Below are positions 1 through 7,791 of a stretch of DNA of 14,094 nucleotides, piece by piece. Positions within the stretch are counted from its first letter, which is position 1; each line of letters begins with the position of its first letter. Source of the stretch: an uncultured bacterium (GTDB lineage Bacteria; Verrucomicrobiota; Kiritimatiellia; UBA8416; CALETX01); the NCBI GenBank assembly GCA_937920455.1, contig CALETX010000013.1, positions 1 to 14,094 on the forward strand, written 5' to 3'. Both the position numbers and the translations under genes were made by a program. Under the pieces are notes generated by a model, which was given only the letters and a program-made list of their open reading frames with translations, had not been told where the DNA came from and searched no databases.

Positions 1-2
1 CC

Positions 3-185
3 GACCGCGAGATGCCGCCCCCGCTGGAAAGGACATATATCAACGATGCTGTAACGATCTGGCATAACGGCTTTCAAGCCCTGGAGGAACCAGTGCTGTT
101 GCCGCATGACACCGCAACTCCTTCTGACTCCGACGATAATCCTCCTCCTTCCGGAGCCATGAATGGCAGAACAGACGATGAATAA
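3..185 (+). CDS. C-terminal end of an unidentified protein (partial, 5' end outside window)
   Basis: An open frame enters the window from the left edge (codon phase begins at base 3) and stops at TAA 183-185, giving the last 60 residues of a protein. The first part contains a plausible folded segment (LERTYINDAVTIWHNGFQAL). The last 25 or so residues are acidic, Pro/Ser-rich and look disordered. No diagnostic motif is visible and I do not recognise the family. The next small ORF starts inside its stop region (ATG at 178), and that ORF in turn overlaps the glycosyltransferase, so this is likely the upstream member of the same operon. Alternative: a non-coding open frame, since only 60 codons are visible. 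Confidence 0.4.
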   Translation, partial: DREMPPPLERTYINDAVTIWHNGFQALEEPVLLPHDTATPSDSDDNPPPSGAMNGRTDDE

Positions 186-318
186 TGACCCCATCTCCAG
201 ACGCGCAAAACTGCTCTACATTGCGCTGCTATTGCTGGCGGCCATTGCTCTGGGAGCCAGCATTCTGGGAATCGTGTTCGAAAATTTCCTGGCGCGCTTC
301 GCAACCACGACATTTTGA
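178..318 (+). CDS. Small single-pass membrane protein, 46 aa
   Basis: The 46-residue reading frame starts at ATG 178, inside the last codons of the preceding frame, and stops at TGA 316-318. That stop overlaps the ATG at 318 of the glycosyltransferase as ATGA. The N-terminus is polar with a positive patch (SRRAK, residues 7-11), followed by one strongly hydrophobic helix at about residues 12-34 (LLYIALLLLAAIALGAS then ILGIVF). The tail is short, so the predicted topology is N-in/C-out. There is no clear Shine-Dalgarno sequence, so translation may rely on coupling to the gene before it. The family is not recognised. Its place between overlapping stop and start codons, directly before a membrane glycosyltransferase, suggests a small partner or accessory of that enzyme, but this is inference. 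Confidence 0.5.
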   Translation: MNNDPISRRAKLLYIALLLLAAIALGASILGIVFENFLARFATTTF

Positions 319-1970
319 TGAAAAAACAGGATACTCTCAACCGCATCTCACGCCATCTCGAGCTGGCCGCCGTGTTCGTAGCCGGCGCGATCCTCTTCTA
401 CCGCAGCCCTGAAGTCGCCTCCGAACTGAGGATCGTGCCCGATTCGGTGGAATACACGGCGGCCGCGCGCAGCATAGCATTCGAAGGCAGATATTTTATC
501 AGGGTGTGCGATCAGGACTTTCCTCCCCGCTATGCTCCCTGGTTCTCTCTTCTCCTTGCTCCAATGTACAAACTGCTGGGTCCGGAGCCAGGCAACGCTA
601 TTTTCGTGGTCACAGCCCTCGCAGCCTTCGGACTCACGCAGGCATACAGAATTGGCCGTTATCTTGGAGGACCGCTCGGAGGCCTGTTCGCATCGCTTAC
701 GCTGGCAGCTCTTCCAGACTACCGCGCAATGTCCGCAGAGATAATGACGGATGTGCCATGCGCATCGCTGCTTCTAGCTGCGGCCGTCGTCTATATGGTC
801 GTTCGGTCGAACAAACAACAGCTACTCTGTTGTTACGCTGCGGCCGGCGTGCTCATTGGCATGGCAGGGGCGTTGCGCCCGGCCGCCATCCTCGCCGCCA
901 TTCCCTTCCTAATGGCAATACCACAAGTGGCGCCGTCAGGTTGTAGGCTGCCGACGGCATGCATCCTGATTGTGCCGTCGTTATTATGCCTTGCATGCGA
1001 CATGATGTATAACGTTCGTATATTCGGATCTCCGTTCAGAACAGGCTACCACTTCTGGTGCCCTGTGCCTTATGAGGCCAGCCGCCTGCTGCTTTCGCCA
1101 CGCTATCTGCTTCCAAATCTTGGCGTTGCTCTCTACGCTCTCGCACTGCCCGTCGCTGTTGCGAGCATCGGCGCACTCATGCTTCGCATCTCCAAGGCGA
1201 AACCGCGCATCTCCGAGACGTCACATGGCTCTGAGATCCTGCCGCCACTTCGGGATTGCCTGAGTTTTGTCTGCAGTGGCGTTGGGCTTGTCTCGCTCCT
1301 CCACCTGTTCTATTTCTTCCCGGCATCGCGCTTCCATTTGCCCCTCGCATCATGCCTCGCAGCTGCTGCAGGAGGACTTCTTGGACGCGCCGGCTCGGAG
1401 CGAATGCATCGTATGAGTCTGCCATTACTTGGAGTGTTCGTTGCCGGCGCGTGCGCCGTCCGCCTCGCGGCTCCGGCGACAATCCCGTCCAGGAGAGCCG
1501 CCGCCGTCGAGGCTTCGCAAATTCCGCCAAACAGCATTCTGATTTCAACGCTGGATCCGGTCTATCTTGACCTTTTTATCCCCCGCCAGAAACAGATCCG
1601 CTTCGTTCCGCTGTCCCGCCAAGTCGAATATGCCTCGAAAATGATTGCGCCACGGCCATTGGCGAAGTTCAAATGGACTCCCGGCGCATGGCATGAACAT
1701 CGTTCCGCATCGCTTCTGGAGGCCGGCGCAAGGGACGCCGTTCCTCTGGTTGCCCAGGAACATCCTGAACTCATTGCGTCGGCTCTGGCCAAAGGGGGCA
1801 AGGCCTTCCTGTGTGTGGAACGAACGGCGAGAATCCCACCTCACGCATATGAAAAATTGAAAGAGCGCTTCATACTCATACCGCGTTCCGATACACTCTT
1901 CGAACTCGCGCTCCAAAAAAACACCGCTGAAAGCGACTCCGATGCTCTCACAGCCATGCCAAACGAGTAA
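318..1970 (+). CDS. GT-C fold membrane glycosyltransferase, GT39/ArnT-like
   Basis: The 550-residue polytopic protein resembles the dolichyl/undecaprenyl-phosphate-sugar dependent GT-C family (PMT/ArnT-like, GT39/GT83). These enzymes move a sugar from a lipid-phosphate carrier to a lipid or protein on the outer face of the cytoplasmic membrane. After a first hydrophobic helix (about 14-28) comes the first-loop motif PDSVEY (41-46), whose Asp42 sits where the family's catalytic Asp lies. A Pro-rich DFPPRYAP segment follows (67-74), and TDVP (144-147) corresponds to the second loop. About ten further hydrophobic helices run to about residue 385, followed by a soluble tail of about 160 residues. 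The ATG at 318 overlaps the previous stop (ATGA). A TTG at 315 adds one residue and is less likely. The acceptor and sugar cannot be told from sequence. The gene ends 15 nt from the convergent minus-strand operon. Confidence 0.75.
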   Translation: MKKQDTLNRISRHLELAAVFVAGAILFYRSPEVASELRIVPDSVEYTAAARSIAFEGRYFIRVCDQDFPPRYAPWFSLLLAPMYKLLGPEPGNAIFVVTALAAFGLTQAYRIGRYLGGPLGGLFASLTLAALPDYRAMSAEIMTDVPCASLLLAAAVVYMVVRSNKQQLLCCYAAAGVLIGMAGALRPAAILAAIPFLMAIPQVAPSGCRLPTACILIVPSLLCLACDMMYNVRIFGSPFRTGYHFWCPVPYEASRLLLSPRYLLPNLGVALYALALPVAVASIGALMLRISKAKPRISETSHGSEILPPLRDCLSFVCSGVGLVSLLHLFYFFPASRFHLPLASCLAAAAGGLLGRAGSERMHRMSLPLLGVFVAGACAVRLAAPATIPSRRAAAVEASQIPPNSILISTLDPVYLDLFIPRQKQIRFVPLSRQVEYASKMIAPRPLAKFKWTPGAWHEHRSASLLEAGARDAVPLVAQEHPELIASALAKGGKAFLCVERTARIPPHAYEKLKERFILIPRSDTLFELALQKNTAESDSDALTAMPNE

Positions 1971-1985
1971 GCCCCAGGTGCTTTT

Positions 1986-3398
1986 TCATCCGTTTCGGAT
2001 GACAGGCCTGAATCTGCACAAGGCTGCTATCTGATACGAAAAAAGGCCAGGTGCGATCGGAATCAACAGCAAGTTCAGACCCGTCAATAACCTCGGAAAG
2101 AAACCTCTTCCAAATGCCTTGGAATAAGGAGCTGGAATGCCGCGCATTGACTCAACAATACAACCAGCTTCTTCCAGCATGCGGCGCAACGAGCCGAATG
2201 TGAACAGCCTCTTGTGCGTAAGGTCGAGAATCCCCATCCTGCCGTAGTTAAACTGGCCGATAAGCAGCGCCAGCCGGACGGGGAAAAAAGCGACATTGGG
2301 AACCGTCACAAGAAACCGCGTGGAAGGCGCGCAGTAATGTCTCCGCAGAAAAGAAACGAGGCGTTCTGGCTCCTTCAGATGCTCAAGGCAATCCAATGCC
2401 AGTATCCAATCGAATTCTCCCAGATGGCCGAAAGGCTCCTCCATCTCAAGGTCGGCCAGTACAAACCTGTCAAACCGCCCGACGTCCGCCGGCCTTCGAT
2501 CAATGCCGGTCACCCTGCAGCCTTTCCGGCGCAGCTCATCGGCAACATCACCGGAACCGCAGGCCAGATCGAGAACACGCGCGCCCTCCTCCACGCTGGC
2601 GATTGCAAAGGTATGTGACGAAGGATAGCCGAGTTTCAATTCGTAATGCGTCTCGCCCGCTGAAATATCATACTTTCGGCGGTAGAAAATGCCCATGTCG
2701 TGAAGCCGCGTCGAAACTGCCGCTCCAATGACTCTCCACAGCCTGGAACTCACGCCGCAGGCCTGCCGGCGACTCCTCTTCCCTGCCCGCACCTCGGTCT
2801 CTACTACCGTCAACCCGCACCTGATCATCTGAAGCAGAATCTCGAAATCCAGATGTCCGTTGTCCCTGCACGATTGATACGGAATCCTTTCCAGTGCTTT
2901 CACCGAATAAGCGCGACACGGCTCCCACGGATCGCCGACGGGCAGGTCGAAAGTCCGCGCCGCCCATCTCCCCATGCAGTCCCTCATGCTCTCAGCCGCC
3001 ACAACGCATGCCGCACCCCCCTTGTTTATAGGACCCAGCAACTTCCGAAGAATCTCGGCGTCAACAAATCGCGCCCCAGGCAGAAAAGCCACGGCGTCAA
3101 AGCAGTTAAGGACTGCATACTCCAGCGTCAGCTTCTTCAGATAACCATCGCCGACACACGCAGGCACATCCAGGGAGAACAGATTGGGCGCATCAGTATC
3201 GGATGCAGCAAGCGTCAGACTGTCCGTGGTTCGCAAGCCAGCAACACGTCTCACGAAAACAACAGCCAACTCATCCTTCGGCGCGCCACTGCCGCCGGTT
3301 TGCTCCCAACCATGCACCAGGAATCGGGCGGTCGAAATGTCGGCGTGCTCTTCTCTCGCCGCCTTCTGGCCGGGGTGGACAACAACAAGGGTCTTCAT
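1986..3398 (-). CDS. Bifunctional GT2-like glycosyltransferase / class I SAM methyltransferase fusion
   Basis: The protein has 470 residues in two parts. Residues 1-230 look like a family-2 glycosyltransferase: an alternating hydrophobic core (DAVAFLPGARFVDAEIL, 101-117), a CRAYSVKALERI segment (161-172), and GHLDFEILLQ...GLTVVETEV (181-203), which matches the acceptor-side end of DPM1/GT2 domains. The metal-binding DxD expected after the core strand is missing (residues 106-110 read LPGAR), so this half may be catalytically inactive. Residues 240-470 are a Methyltransf_11/23-type domain: motif I VLDLACGSGD (275-284), acidic ribose-binding D300, DWILALDCLEHL (330-341), TVPN (365-368) and GILDLTHKRLFT (389-400). 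It is the last gene of the minus-strand run, 16 nt after its neighbour. A role in glycan, lipid or O-antigen-like decoration is likely, with substrate unknown. Confidence 0.72.
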   Translation of the reverse strand: MKTLVVVHPGQKAAREEHADISTARFLVHGWEQTGGSGAPKDELAVVFVRRVAGLRTTDSLTLAASDTDAPNLFSLDVPACVGDGYLKKLTLEYAVLNCFDAVAFLPGARFVDAEILRKLLGPINKGGAACVVAAESMRDCMGRWAARTFDLPVGDPWEPCRAYSVKALERIPYQSCRDNGHLDFEILLQMIRCGLTVVETEVRAGKRSRRQACGVSSRLWRVIGAAVSTRLHDMGIFYRRKYDISAGETHYELKLGYPSSHTFAIASVEEGARVLDLACGSGDVADELRRKGCRVTGIDRRPADVGRFDRFVLADLEMEEPFGHLGEFDWILALDCLEHLKEPERLVSFLRRHYCAPSTRFLVTVPNVAFFPVRLALLIGQFNYGRMGILDLTHKRLFTFGSLRRMLEEAGCIVESMRGIPAPYSKAFGRGFFPRLLTGLNLLLIPIAPGLFSYQIAALCRFRPVIRNG

Positions 3399-3414
3399 GA
3401 GAACCGCACCAGCA

Positions 3415-4083
3415 TCAATGGGTTGCCGGCGGAGGCTCCTTGCTGGAGCTTCCTGCGGGAGACCCGTCGTCGGTCATCTTCGAGCGAGATTTCCTTCGGA
3501 AACTGACCGAGAACATGTCAAGCTGCCGGTCTTTTATCAGATCGTAGATTTTCAGAATCCTCAGTATCTGCAGCAGGTCGGACTTATCGTAATTCCTGTT
3601 GGGCTGCACATATGCAATGAGTTCGTTGAGGATAGTTTCAAATGAAATTACGCCGTCTATTCCTTTCTCCTTCAACACGCGTATCGTTCTGTCCTTCAGC
3701 TCGCCCGACGCCGGCAGCCTGGGAATGCATAGAATCCTTGCAATGTCCGATGAGCCGGCCAGGCGCGCCGCATGTCTTACAAACGCCGGCTCGACGAACC
3801 GGAACACCCATGGCGTCTGCTGGATCACAGACGCGTAGAATCTTTCAGTGTGCCACCCCCTGATTCCCACCACAGCCCTGGCAATGTTCGCAAGCTCCGA
3901 CGTCCCCCACACAATATGATCCGGAACCCTGTGTTCGCCGACACGCGGGTTGATGACGATCAGATCAGCACCCTCATCCGAGTGCTTGCGCCATGACGGA
4001 ACAACATATTTCCTGGGCTGGGTCACAAGATATCCTAGCGACTCGAAATATTCGCGCACCATCAATTCATTGACAGACGACAC
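3415..4083 (-). CDS. Conserved-looking hypothetical protein, 222 aa
   Basis: The protein is not recognised with certainty. It starts at GTG 4083, supported by a strong GAGGAG ribosome binding site 7 nt upstream. The N-terminal part (about 5-80) has the rhythm of a nuclease-like alpha/beta fold: a helix with REYFESLGY (10-18), a strand-rich segment ending in DEGADLIVINP (36-46), and a strand RAVVGIRGW (69-77) placed where PD-(D/E)XK folds carry their ExK strand. The usual Glu and Lys are replaced there by Gly and Arg, so catalytic activity is doubtful. Residues 110-185 form a mixed helical region with a winged-helix-like feel (SDLLQILRILKIYDLI, 168-183). The last 30 residues are Lys/Arg/Ser/Pro-rich and probably disordered. 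It lies 76 nt after aroB and 16 nt before the GT/MT gene. The nuclease-fold idea is tentative. Confidence 0.6.
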   Translation of the reverse strand: MSSVNELMVREYFESLGYLVTQPRKYVVPSWRKHSDEGADLIVINPRVGEHRVPDHIVWGTSELANIARAVVGIRGWHTERFYASVIQQTPWVFRFVEPAFVRHAARLAGSSDIARILCIPRLPASGELKDRTIRVLKEKGIDGVISFETILNELIAYVQPNRNYDKSDLLQILRILKIYDLIKDRQLDMFSVSFRRKSRSKMTDDGSPAGSSSKEPPPATH

Positions 4084-4090
4084 TGCAACA

Positions 4091-4096
4091 CTCCTC
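4091..4096 (-). promoter_or_regulatory. Ribosome binding site GAGGAG deciding the GTG start at 4083
   Basis: On the minus strand GAGGAG lies 7 nt before the GTG at 4083-4081. This spacing supports GTG over the internal ATG (MVREYF, seven codons later), which lacks such a site. Confidence 0.6.
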
Positions 4097-4159
4097 TCAT
4101 TCTACTGCCCAGGGGGGCTCGGCCGCATTGTACCGCAGAACAACCGCTGCTCCACGTCA

Positions 4160-5314
4160 TCAACCGTCAAGCCCGCCCCTCCTGAAAACATCCCATGTTT
4201 CAGCAAGAACTCTCTCCTCAACTTCGCACCCAAACACCACCGAACCCATTCTCTCCACAAGGATCCACCTCGGAATGCCTCCCTTTTTCTTCTTGTCAAC
4301 ATCCATAGCGCGCCGGATGTCGCTCCATGCCATGCCGCGCCAGACTGCGTCATTTTTGGGTTCAATGCCGAACTGACGCAGCAAACGCGCGATCCTGAGC
4401 ACATCCTGCATGACAAAACCCTTCACGCGCTCTGAGAGCAGCGCGGCATAAAGCATTCCTGCCGCAACCGCCTCGCCGTGCAGACACTCGTAGGCTGAGG
4501 CCGCTTCTATCGCATGGCCCACAGTGTGGCCGTAGTTCAGGATTGCTCTTACCCCTCCCTCCTTTTCGTCAATCGCCACAACATCGGCCTTTATTCTGCA
4601 ACAACCGGCGATAACGTCTCTGAGAATTTCCTCGTCCCGGCCCGCAATGCGGCCGGCTTCCCTTTCGATCTCTCGGAAGAAGTCGGCGGACCATATCACG
4701 CCGTACTTCACGACCTCCGCCAGACCCGCCATGTACTCGCGGTCCGGCAGCGTCCGCAACATCGCGATATCAGCAGCCACTACCGAAGGCTGATGAAAAG
4801 CGCCGACAAGGTTCTTGCCCTGCGGCAGATTTACCGCGGTCTTCCCCCCAACTGAGCTGTCAACCATCGCCAGCAAGGTGGTTGGAATCTGAACATGCCT
4901 GATGCCCCTTGCGTAAACTGCAGCAGCGAATCCAGCCACATCCCCAACTACTCCCCCGCCCAGGGCAATAACGACTGAAGACCTGTCAAAGCCGCGTTCC
5001 GCACACTCGCAGCATATGCGTTCGACAGTCGAGAGGGTCTTTGACTTCTCGCCCGCTGGAAACACAAACCTGGCCGACGCCACCCCTGCAGTCTTCAGCT
5101 CAAATTCCAGCCGGTCGCCATACAGTGCGTCCACATTAGAGTCCGAAACCACCATCACGACGCTTGGACGCAGACCCTTTATGAGCCCCCCCATCTCAAG
5201 ATGCTGTCCGATAATTATGTCGTAACTGCGCTCGCCAAGCTCCACCTTGACAACCCTCTGTGTTGTGGGCGGCTGCGCAGCAACAGCATCACTCCCTTTT
5301 GCTTTACCTGTCAT
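4160..5314 (-). CDS. aroB: 3-dehydroquinate synthase
   Basis: This is the second enzyme of the shikimate pathway. It converts DAHP to 3-dehydroquinate in the cytoplasm using NAD+ and a divalent metal (Zn/Co). The 384 residues are near the usual 350-370 plus a short, low-complexity N-terminal extension of about 20 residues. Visible signatures are the NAD-binding loop ALGGGVVGDVAGF (117-129), IPTTLLAMVDSSVGGKTAVN (143-162) with substrate Lys158, LAEVVKYG (198-205) with metal ligand Glu200, NYGHTVGHAIE (260-270) with metal ligand His263, and CLHGEAVAAGM (277-287) with metal ligand His279. The ATG overlaps the fmt stop as ATGA, arguing for translational coupling. No other shikimate gene is nearby. 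Confidence 0.96.
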   Translation of the reverse strand: MTGKAKGSDAVAAQPPTTQRVVKVELGERSYDIIIGQHLEMGGLIKGLRPSVVMVVSDSNVDALYGDRLEFELKTAGVASARFVFPAGEKSKTLSTVERICCECAERGFDRSSVVIALGGGVVGDVAGFAAAVYARGIRHVQIPTTLLAMVDSSVGGKTAVNLPQGKNLVGAFHQPSVVAADIAMLRTLPDREYMAGLAEVVKYGVIWSADFFREIEREAGRIAGRDEEILRDVIAGCCRIKADVVAIDEKEGGVRAILNYGHTVGHAIEAASAYECLHGEAVAAGMLYAALLSERVKGFVMQDVLRIARLLRQFGIEPKNDAVWRGMAWSDIRRAMDVDKKKKGGIPRWILVERMGSVVFGCEVEERVLAETWDVFRRGGLDG

Positions 5315-6261
5315 CTGAACCTCATCCCGGCGGCCAGCCGTCTGCCTCTAACATAAGACGCGCCATCCATCCTCTTTTTGCCCTCCGGCTGCACCTCCAG
5401 CAGCCTCAACGCGCCGTCACCCGTTGCAACCAAAGGACCTTCATCGGAAATCTCCAGTATCTCTCCTGGTTGGCCAGTGCCCGCCTCTGTTCTTGTCCGC
5501 CATATCTTCACATTACCTTCTCCATCCGGTGCTGCAGCAAAACAACCGGGCCACGGGTTGAAAGCCCTTACCCGCAGATGCAGATCGGCTGCTGAAAGCC
5601 CCCATTCAATCCGTCCATCTTCCCTGCGCAATTTTGGAGCAAATGTGGCAAGTGCATCGTCCTGCTTTTGATGCAAGACATTGCCCTTCTCCATGCCGTC
5701 CAGCACATGCGCCAGAATTTCGCCGCCGGCCGTTGCCAGTCTGTCGTGTAACGTGCCGGCTGTGTCGTCTTCTTCTATATCTACCTGCTTCTGGCCCAGA
5801 ATGTCCCCGGCATCCAGACGCTCGTTCATACTGATCACCGTAACACCGGTGACCTTTTCGCCTTTCAATATCGCCCACTGAATCGGCGCCGCACCCCTGT
5901 ATCGTGGAAGGAGAGAGGCATGAACGTTCACGCATCCGCGCGGCGGCAGTGTCAGGATATTCTTCTTGAGAATCTGACCGAAAGCCACCACCACAATCAC
6001 ATCCGGTTTGAGAGATGCCAGCGCAGCCTCGCTTTCCGACGAGTTGACGTCTTCGGCTGTCATCACCGGAAGACCCATCTCTTCTGCTTTCTTCCTCATG
6101 GCCGATGGCGACGGCACCAGATGCCTGCCCTTCGGTTTGTCCGGCTGAGTCACAACCAGGCATATCAAGTGGTTAGAACAACGAGCCAAAGCGTCCAGAC
6201 AGCGGCATGAAAAATCAGACGATCCCATGAAAATAATGCGCATCAGCTGGCCGAACCTCAT
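5311..6261 (-). CDS. fmt: Methionyl-tRNA formyltransferase
   Basis: The enzyme formylates Met-tRNAfMet with 10-formyl-THF for translation initiation. It has 316 residues, the family's normal size. The Rossmann N-domain starts with MRIIFMGSSDFS (7-18) and carries the catalytic set: N112 and H114 in NVHASLLPRYRGAAP (112-126) and D150 in RLDAGDIL (148-155), matching E. coli Asn106/His108/Asp144. The C-terminal OB-like domain includes VRAFNPWPGCFA (231-242). Two starts are possible. ATG 6261 overlaps the fumarase beta stop (ATGA) and adds six residues (MRFGQL). ATG 6243 gives the canonical MRIIFMG start and has a GAGG at a rather long distance. The overlap makes coupling attractive, and homology favours the internal start. 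There is no def gene nearby, although fmt commonly pairs with it. Confidence 0.96.
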   Translation of the reverse strand: MRFGQLMRIIFMGSSDFSCRCLDALARCSNHLICLVVTQPDKPKGRHLVPSPSAMRKKAEEMGLPVMTAEDVNSSESEAALASLKPDVIVVVAFGQILKKNILTLPPRGCVNVHASLLPRYRGAAPIQWAILKGEKVTGVTVISMNERLDAGDILGQKQVDIEEDDTAGTLHDRLATAGGEILAHVLDGMEKGNVLHQKQDDALATFAPKLRREDGRIEWGLSAADLHLRVRAFNPWPGCFAAAPDGEGNVKIWRTRTEAGTGQPGEILEISDEGPLVATGDGALRLLEVQPEGKKRMDGASYVRGRRLAAGMRFR

Positions 6262-6830
6262 TTCAGCATCTTGGCAAGCATTCTCTTTGAGGACTGCCGG
6301 ACTCTTTTTTGAAGACTTCTGCCCATTGCGTCAATTGCCACGACGGCTCTCAGTCCCTTCACGGTCAGCGCCCAGACAGCCTCCGCCTCACCGAATTCAG
6401 CCAGTAAATGGACTCCACACACATCCTTGACGCACTGCGCGACTGTCACCGCCGCGCCGCCGACCGCCTCCAGATACACACAGCCATGCTTCGCGCACGC
6501 CTGCCTGGTAGCATCGCTCATGCCCCCCTTTCCAATAATAACCCTTATCTTGTGTTGCTCTATCAGCCTGGGCATGTACGAATCCATCCTGGCGGAAGTC
6601 GTCGGCCCAGCCGAAAGCACAACCCACTTTCCATGCTTCCTTGCCATCACCGGCCCGGCATGGAAAATCGCACCGTCCGCGAGATTTACCGGCGATTTAC
6701 CGCCTTGGAACAAATACCGGTGGAACTTGTCGCGGCCTGTAAAGATCAGCCCGGACACACATACTCTGTGCCCCAGCTTCAGGCTTCTGACCTTTGCAGC
6801 CGTAAACGGATATTCCAGCGTCTTACTCAT
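6258..6830 (-). CDS. Fumarate hydratase class I, beta (C-terminal-type) subunit
   Basis: This is the 190-residue beta subunit of a two-subunit class I fumarase/tartrate dehydratase (Fumerase_C family). It pairs with the alpha subunit to hydrate fumarate to malate at a [4Fe-4S] cluster. Hallmarks are GRDKFHRYL (32-40), IFHAGPV (55-61), LSAGPTTSARMDSYMP (72-87) and the IIGKGGM loop (98-104). The start is ATG 6830, whose A is also the last base of the alpha-subunit stop (TGATG), so the two are translationally coupled and made in equal amounts. The frame stays open upstream to 7022, but those codons are alpha gene read in another frame. L(+)-tartrate dehydratase beta is the main alternative; the genomic setting favours fumarase. 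Confidence 0.92.
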   Translation of the reverse strand: MSKTLEYPFTAAKVRSLKLGHRVCVSGLIFTGRDKFHRYLFQGGKSPVNLADGAIFHAGPVMARKHGKWVVLSAGPTTSARMDSYMPRLIEQHKIRVIIGKGGMSDATRQACAKHGCVYLEAVGGAAVTVAQCVKDVCGVHLLAEFGEAEAVWALTVKGLRAVVAIDAMGRSLQKRVRQSSKRMLAKMLK

Positions 6831-7723
6831 CAGTACAGCCAGCGCTTCAGGCCGCCTTCTGGCCCAAGGAGCATGCCTCTTCTTCTGAGAGCCCAGCACA
6901 TGTACGACACCGTCACCAAGTACGTCGCCGGCACTCTGCTCAGCGCGTCTATGTGAACACCGAAAACCGTCGTGCGTCCCCCAAGCCCCATCGGCCCCAC
7001 GCCAAGCTTGTTCGCATCCCACATCACCGACGCTTCCAGCCGCGCAAGGGTTCTGTTGGGCGAACGTTCATTAAGCTTCCTGAGAAACTGAGACTTGGCA
7101 TGCTCGTATCCGGAAGCGCGGTCCCCTCCGACACACACGCCAAGTATTCCCGGCGCGCAACCCTGGCCCTGCGCCTGCCAGATCGCGTCGAGAATGCACC
7201 TGCGAACCCCCTCAAGGTCACGGTCGGCGCCAAGTTCGCCATCAGGCAACACATACTGCGCGCTGACATTCTCCGACCCGCCTCCCTTCATTATGAGACG
7301 CGCGTCAACTGTCTTCCTCGCCCCTTGTCTGAACGAAAAAACCGGCGACCCGGGGGCGACATTCGTCTGATACGGCACGCCGGAAACTGGATCAATAGCG
7401 TTCTGCCGCAAATATCCCGCACGCGTCGCCATGGCTATCGCCTCTCTGGTCGCCCCCACCAGAGCATTGGTATCGAATCCAGGCGGAACAATAAAATAGA
7501 ACGAAAGAGTCCCCGTATCTTGACAGAGCGGCGCGTCATGGCGCCTGGCAAGCTTCACGTTCTGAAGAATCTCACCAAGCACCCACCAGGCGTTGCCGCC
7601 CCTCTTTTCCCTCAACTGGGCTCGGCGTATCGCCCTCTCGACATCCGCCGGAAGGTCTGTTGCGGTTCGCCGTATGAGGTCGAATATATGTTCCCGCCAG
7701 AGACTCTTGCGCACAGAAAACAT
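6830..7723 (-). CDS. Fumarate hydratase class I, alpha (N-terminal-type) subunit
   Basis: The 297-residue alpha subunit carries the iron-sulfur site of class I fumarase (Fumerase family). Three cysteines stand where the cluster ligands are expected: C67 in PLCQDTGT (65-72), C189 in GCAPGILGVCVGGDR (188-202) and C276 in SYMCWALRRRG (273-283), the place of the usual 'ChaaRR' motif. Other family blocks are NAIDPVSG (108-115), NVAPGSP (121-127), IMKGGGSEN (144-152) and LGVGPMGLGGRTT (240-252). ATG 7723 is chosen because AGGGA lies 8 nt upstream and the first residues align with family N-termini. A GTG at 7765 would add 14 residues. The gene lies 68 nt after the small Cys-rich gene and ends on the beta subunit start codon. 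Confidence 0.92.
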   Translation of the reverse strand: MFSVRKSLWREHIFDLIRRTATDLPADVERAIRRAQLREKRGGNAWWVLGEILQNVKLARRHDAPLCQDTGTLSFYFIVPPGFDTNALVGATREAIAMATRAGYLRQNAIDPVSGVPYQTNVAPGSPVFSFRQGARKTVDARLIMKGGGSENVSAQYVLPDGELGADRDLEGVRRCILDAIWQAQGQGCAPGILGVCVGGDRASGYEHAKSQFLRKLNERSPNRTLARLEASVMWDANKLGVGPMGLGGRTTVFGVHIDALSRVPATYLVTVSYMCWALRRRGMLLGPEGGLKRWLY

Positions 7724-7731
7724 TGCTCCAT

Positions 7732-7736
7732 TCCCT
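7732..7736 (-). promoter_or_regulatory. Ribosome binding site AGGGA supporting the fumarase alpha start
   Basis: AGGGA lies 8 nt before ATG 7723 on the minus strand. It favours this start over the in-frame GTG at 7765, which has only AAGG at about 10 nt. Confidence 0.45.
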
Positions 7737-7791
7737 GCCGCTGCAACAGCCGATTCGCAGGGCACAAGCTACACCTTCGACGCGCCGTAGC

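Noticed and set aside
2700-3506. Plus-strand open frame of 268 codons
   Set aside because: It is antisense to the GT/methyltransferase gene and the end of the next one. It is rich in Arg/Pro/Ser/His with no domain signature, whereas the minus strand has clear motifs.
6831-7022. 64-codon N-terminal extension of fumarase beta
   Set aside because: It is the alpha gene read in another frame. Family N-termini match MSKTLEYPFT, at the TGATG junction.
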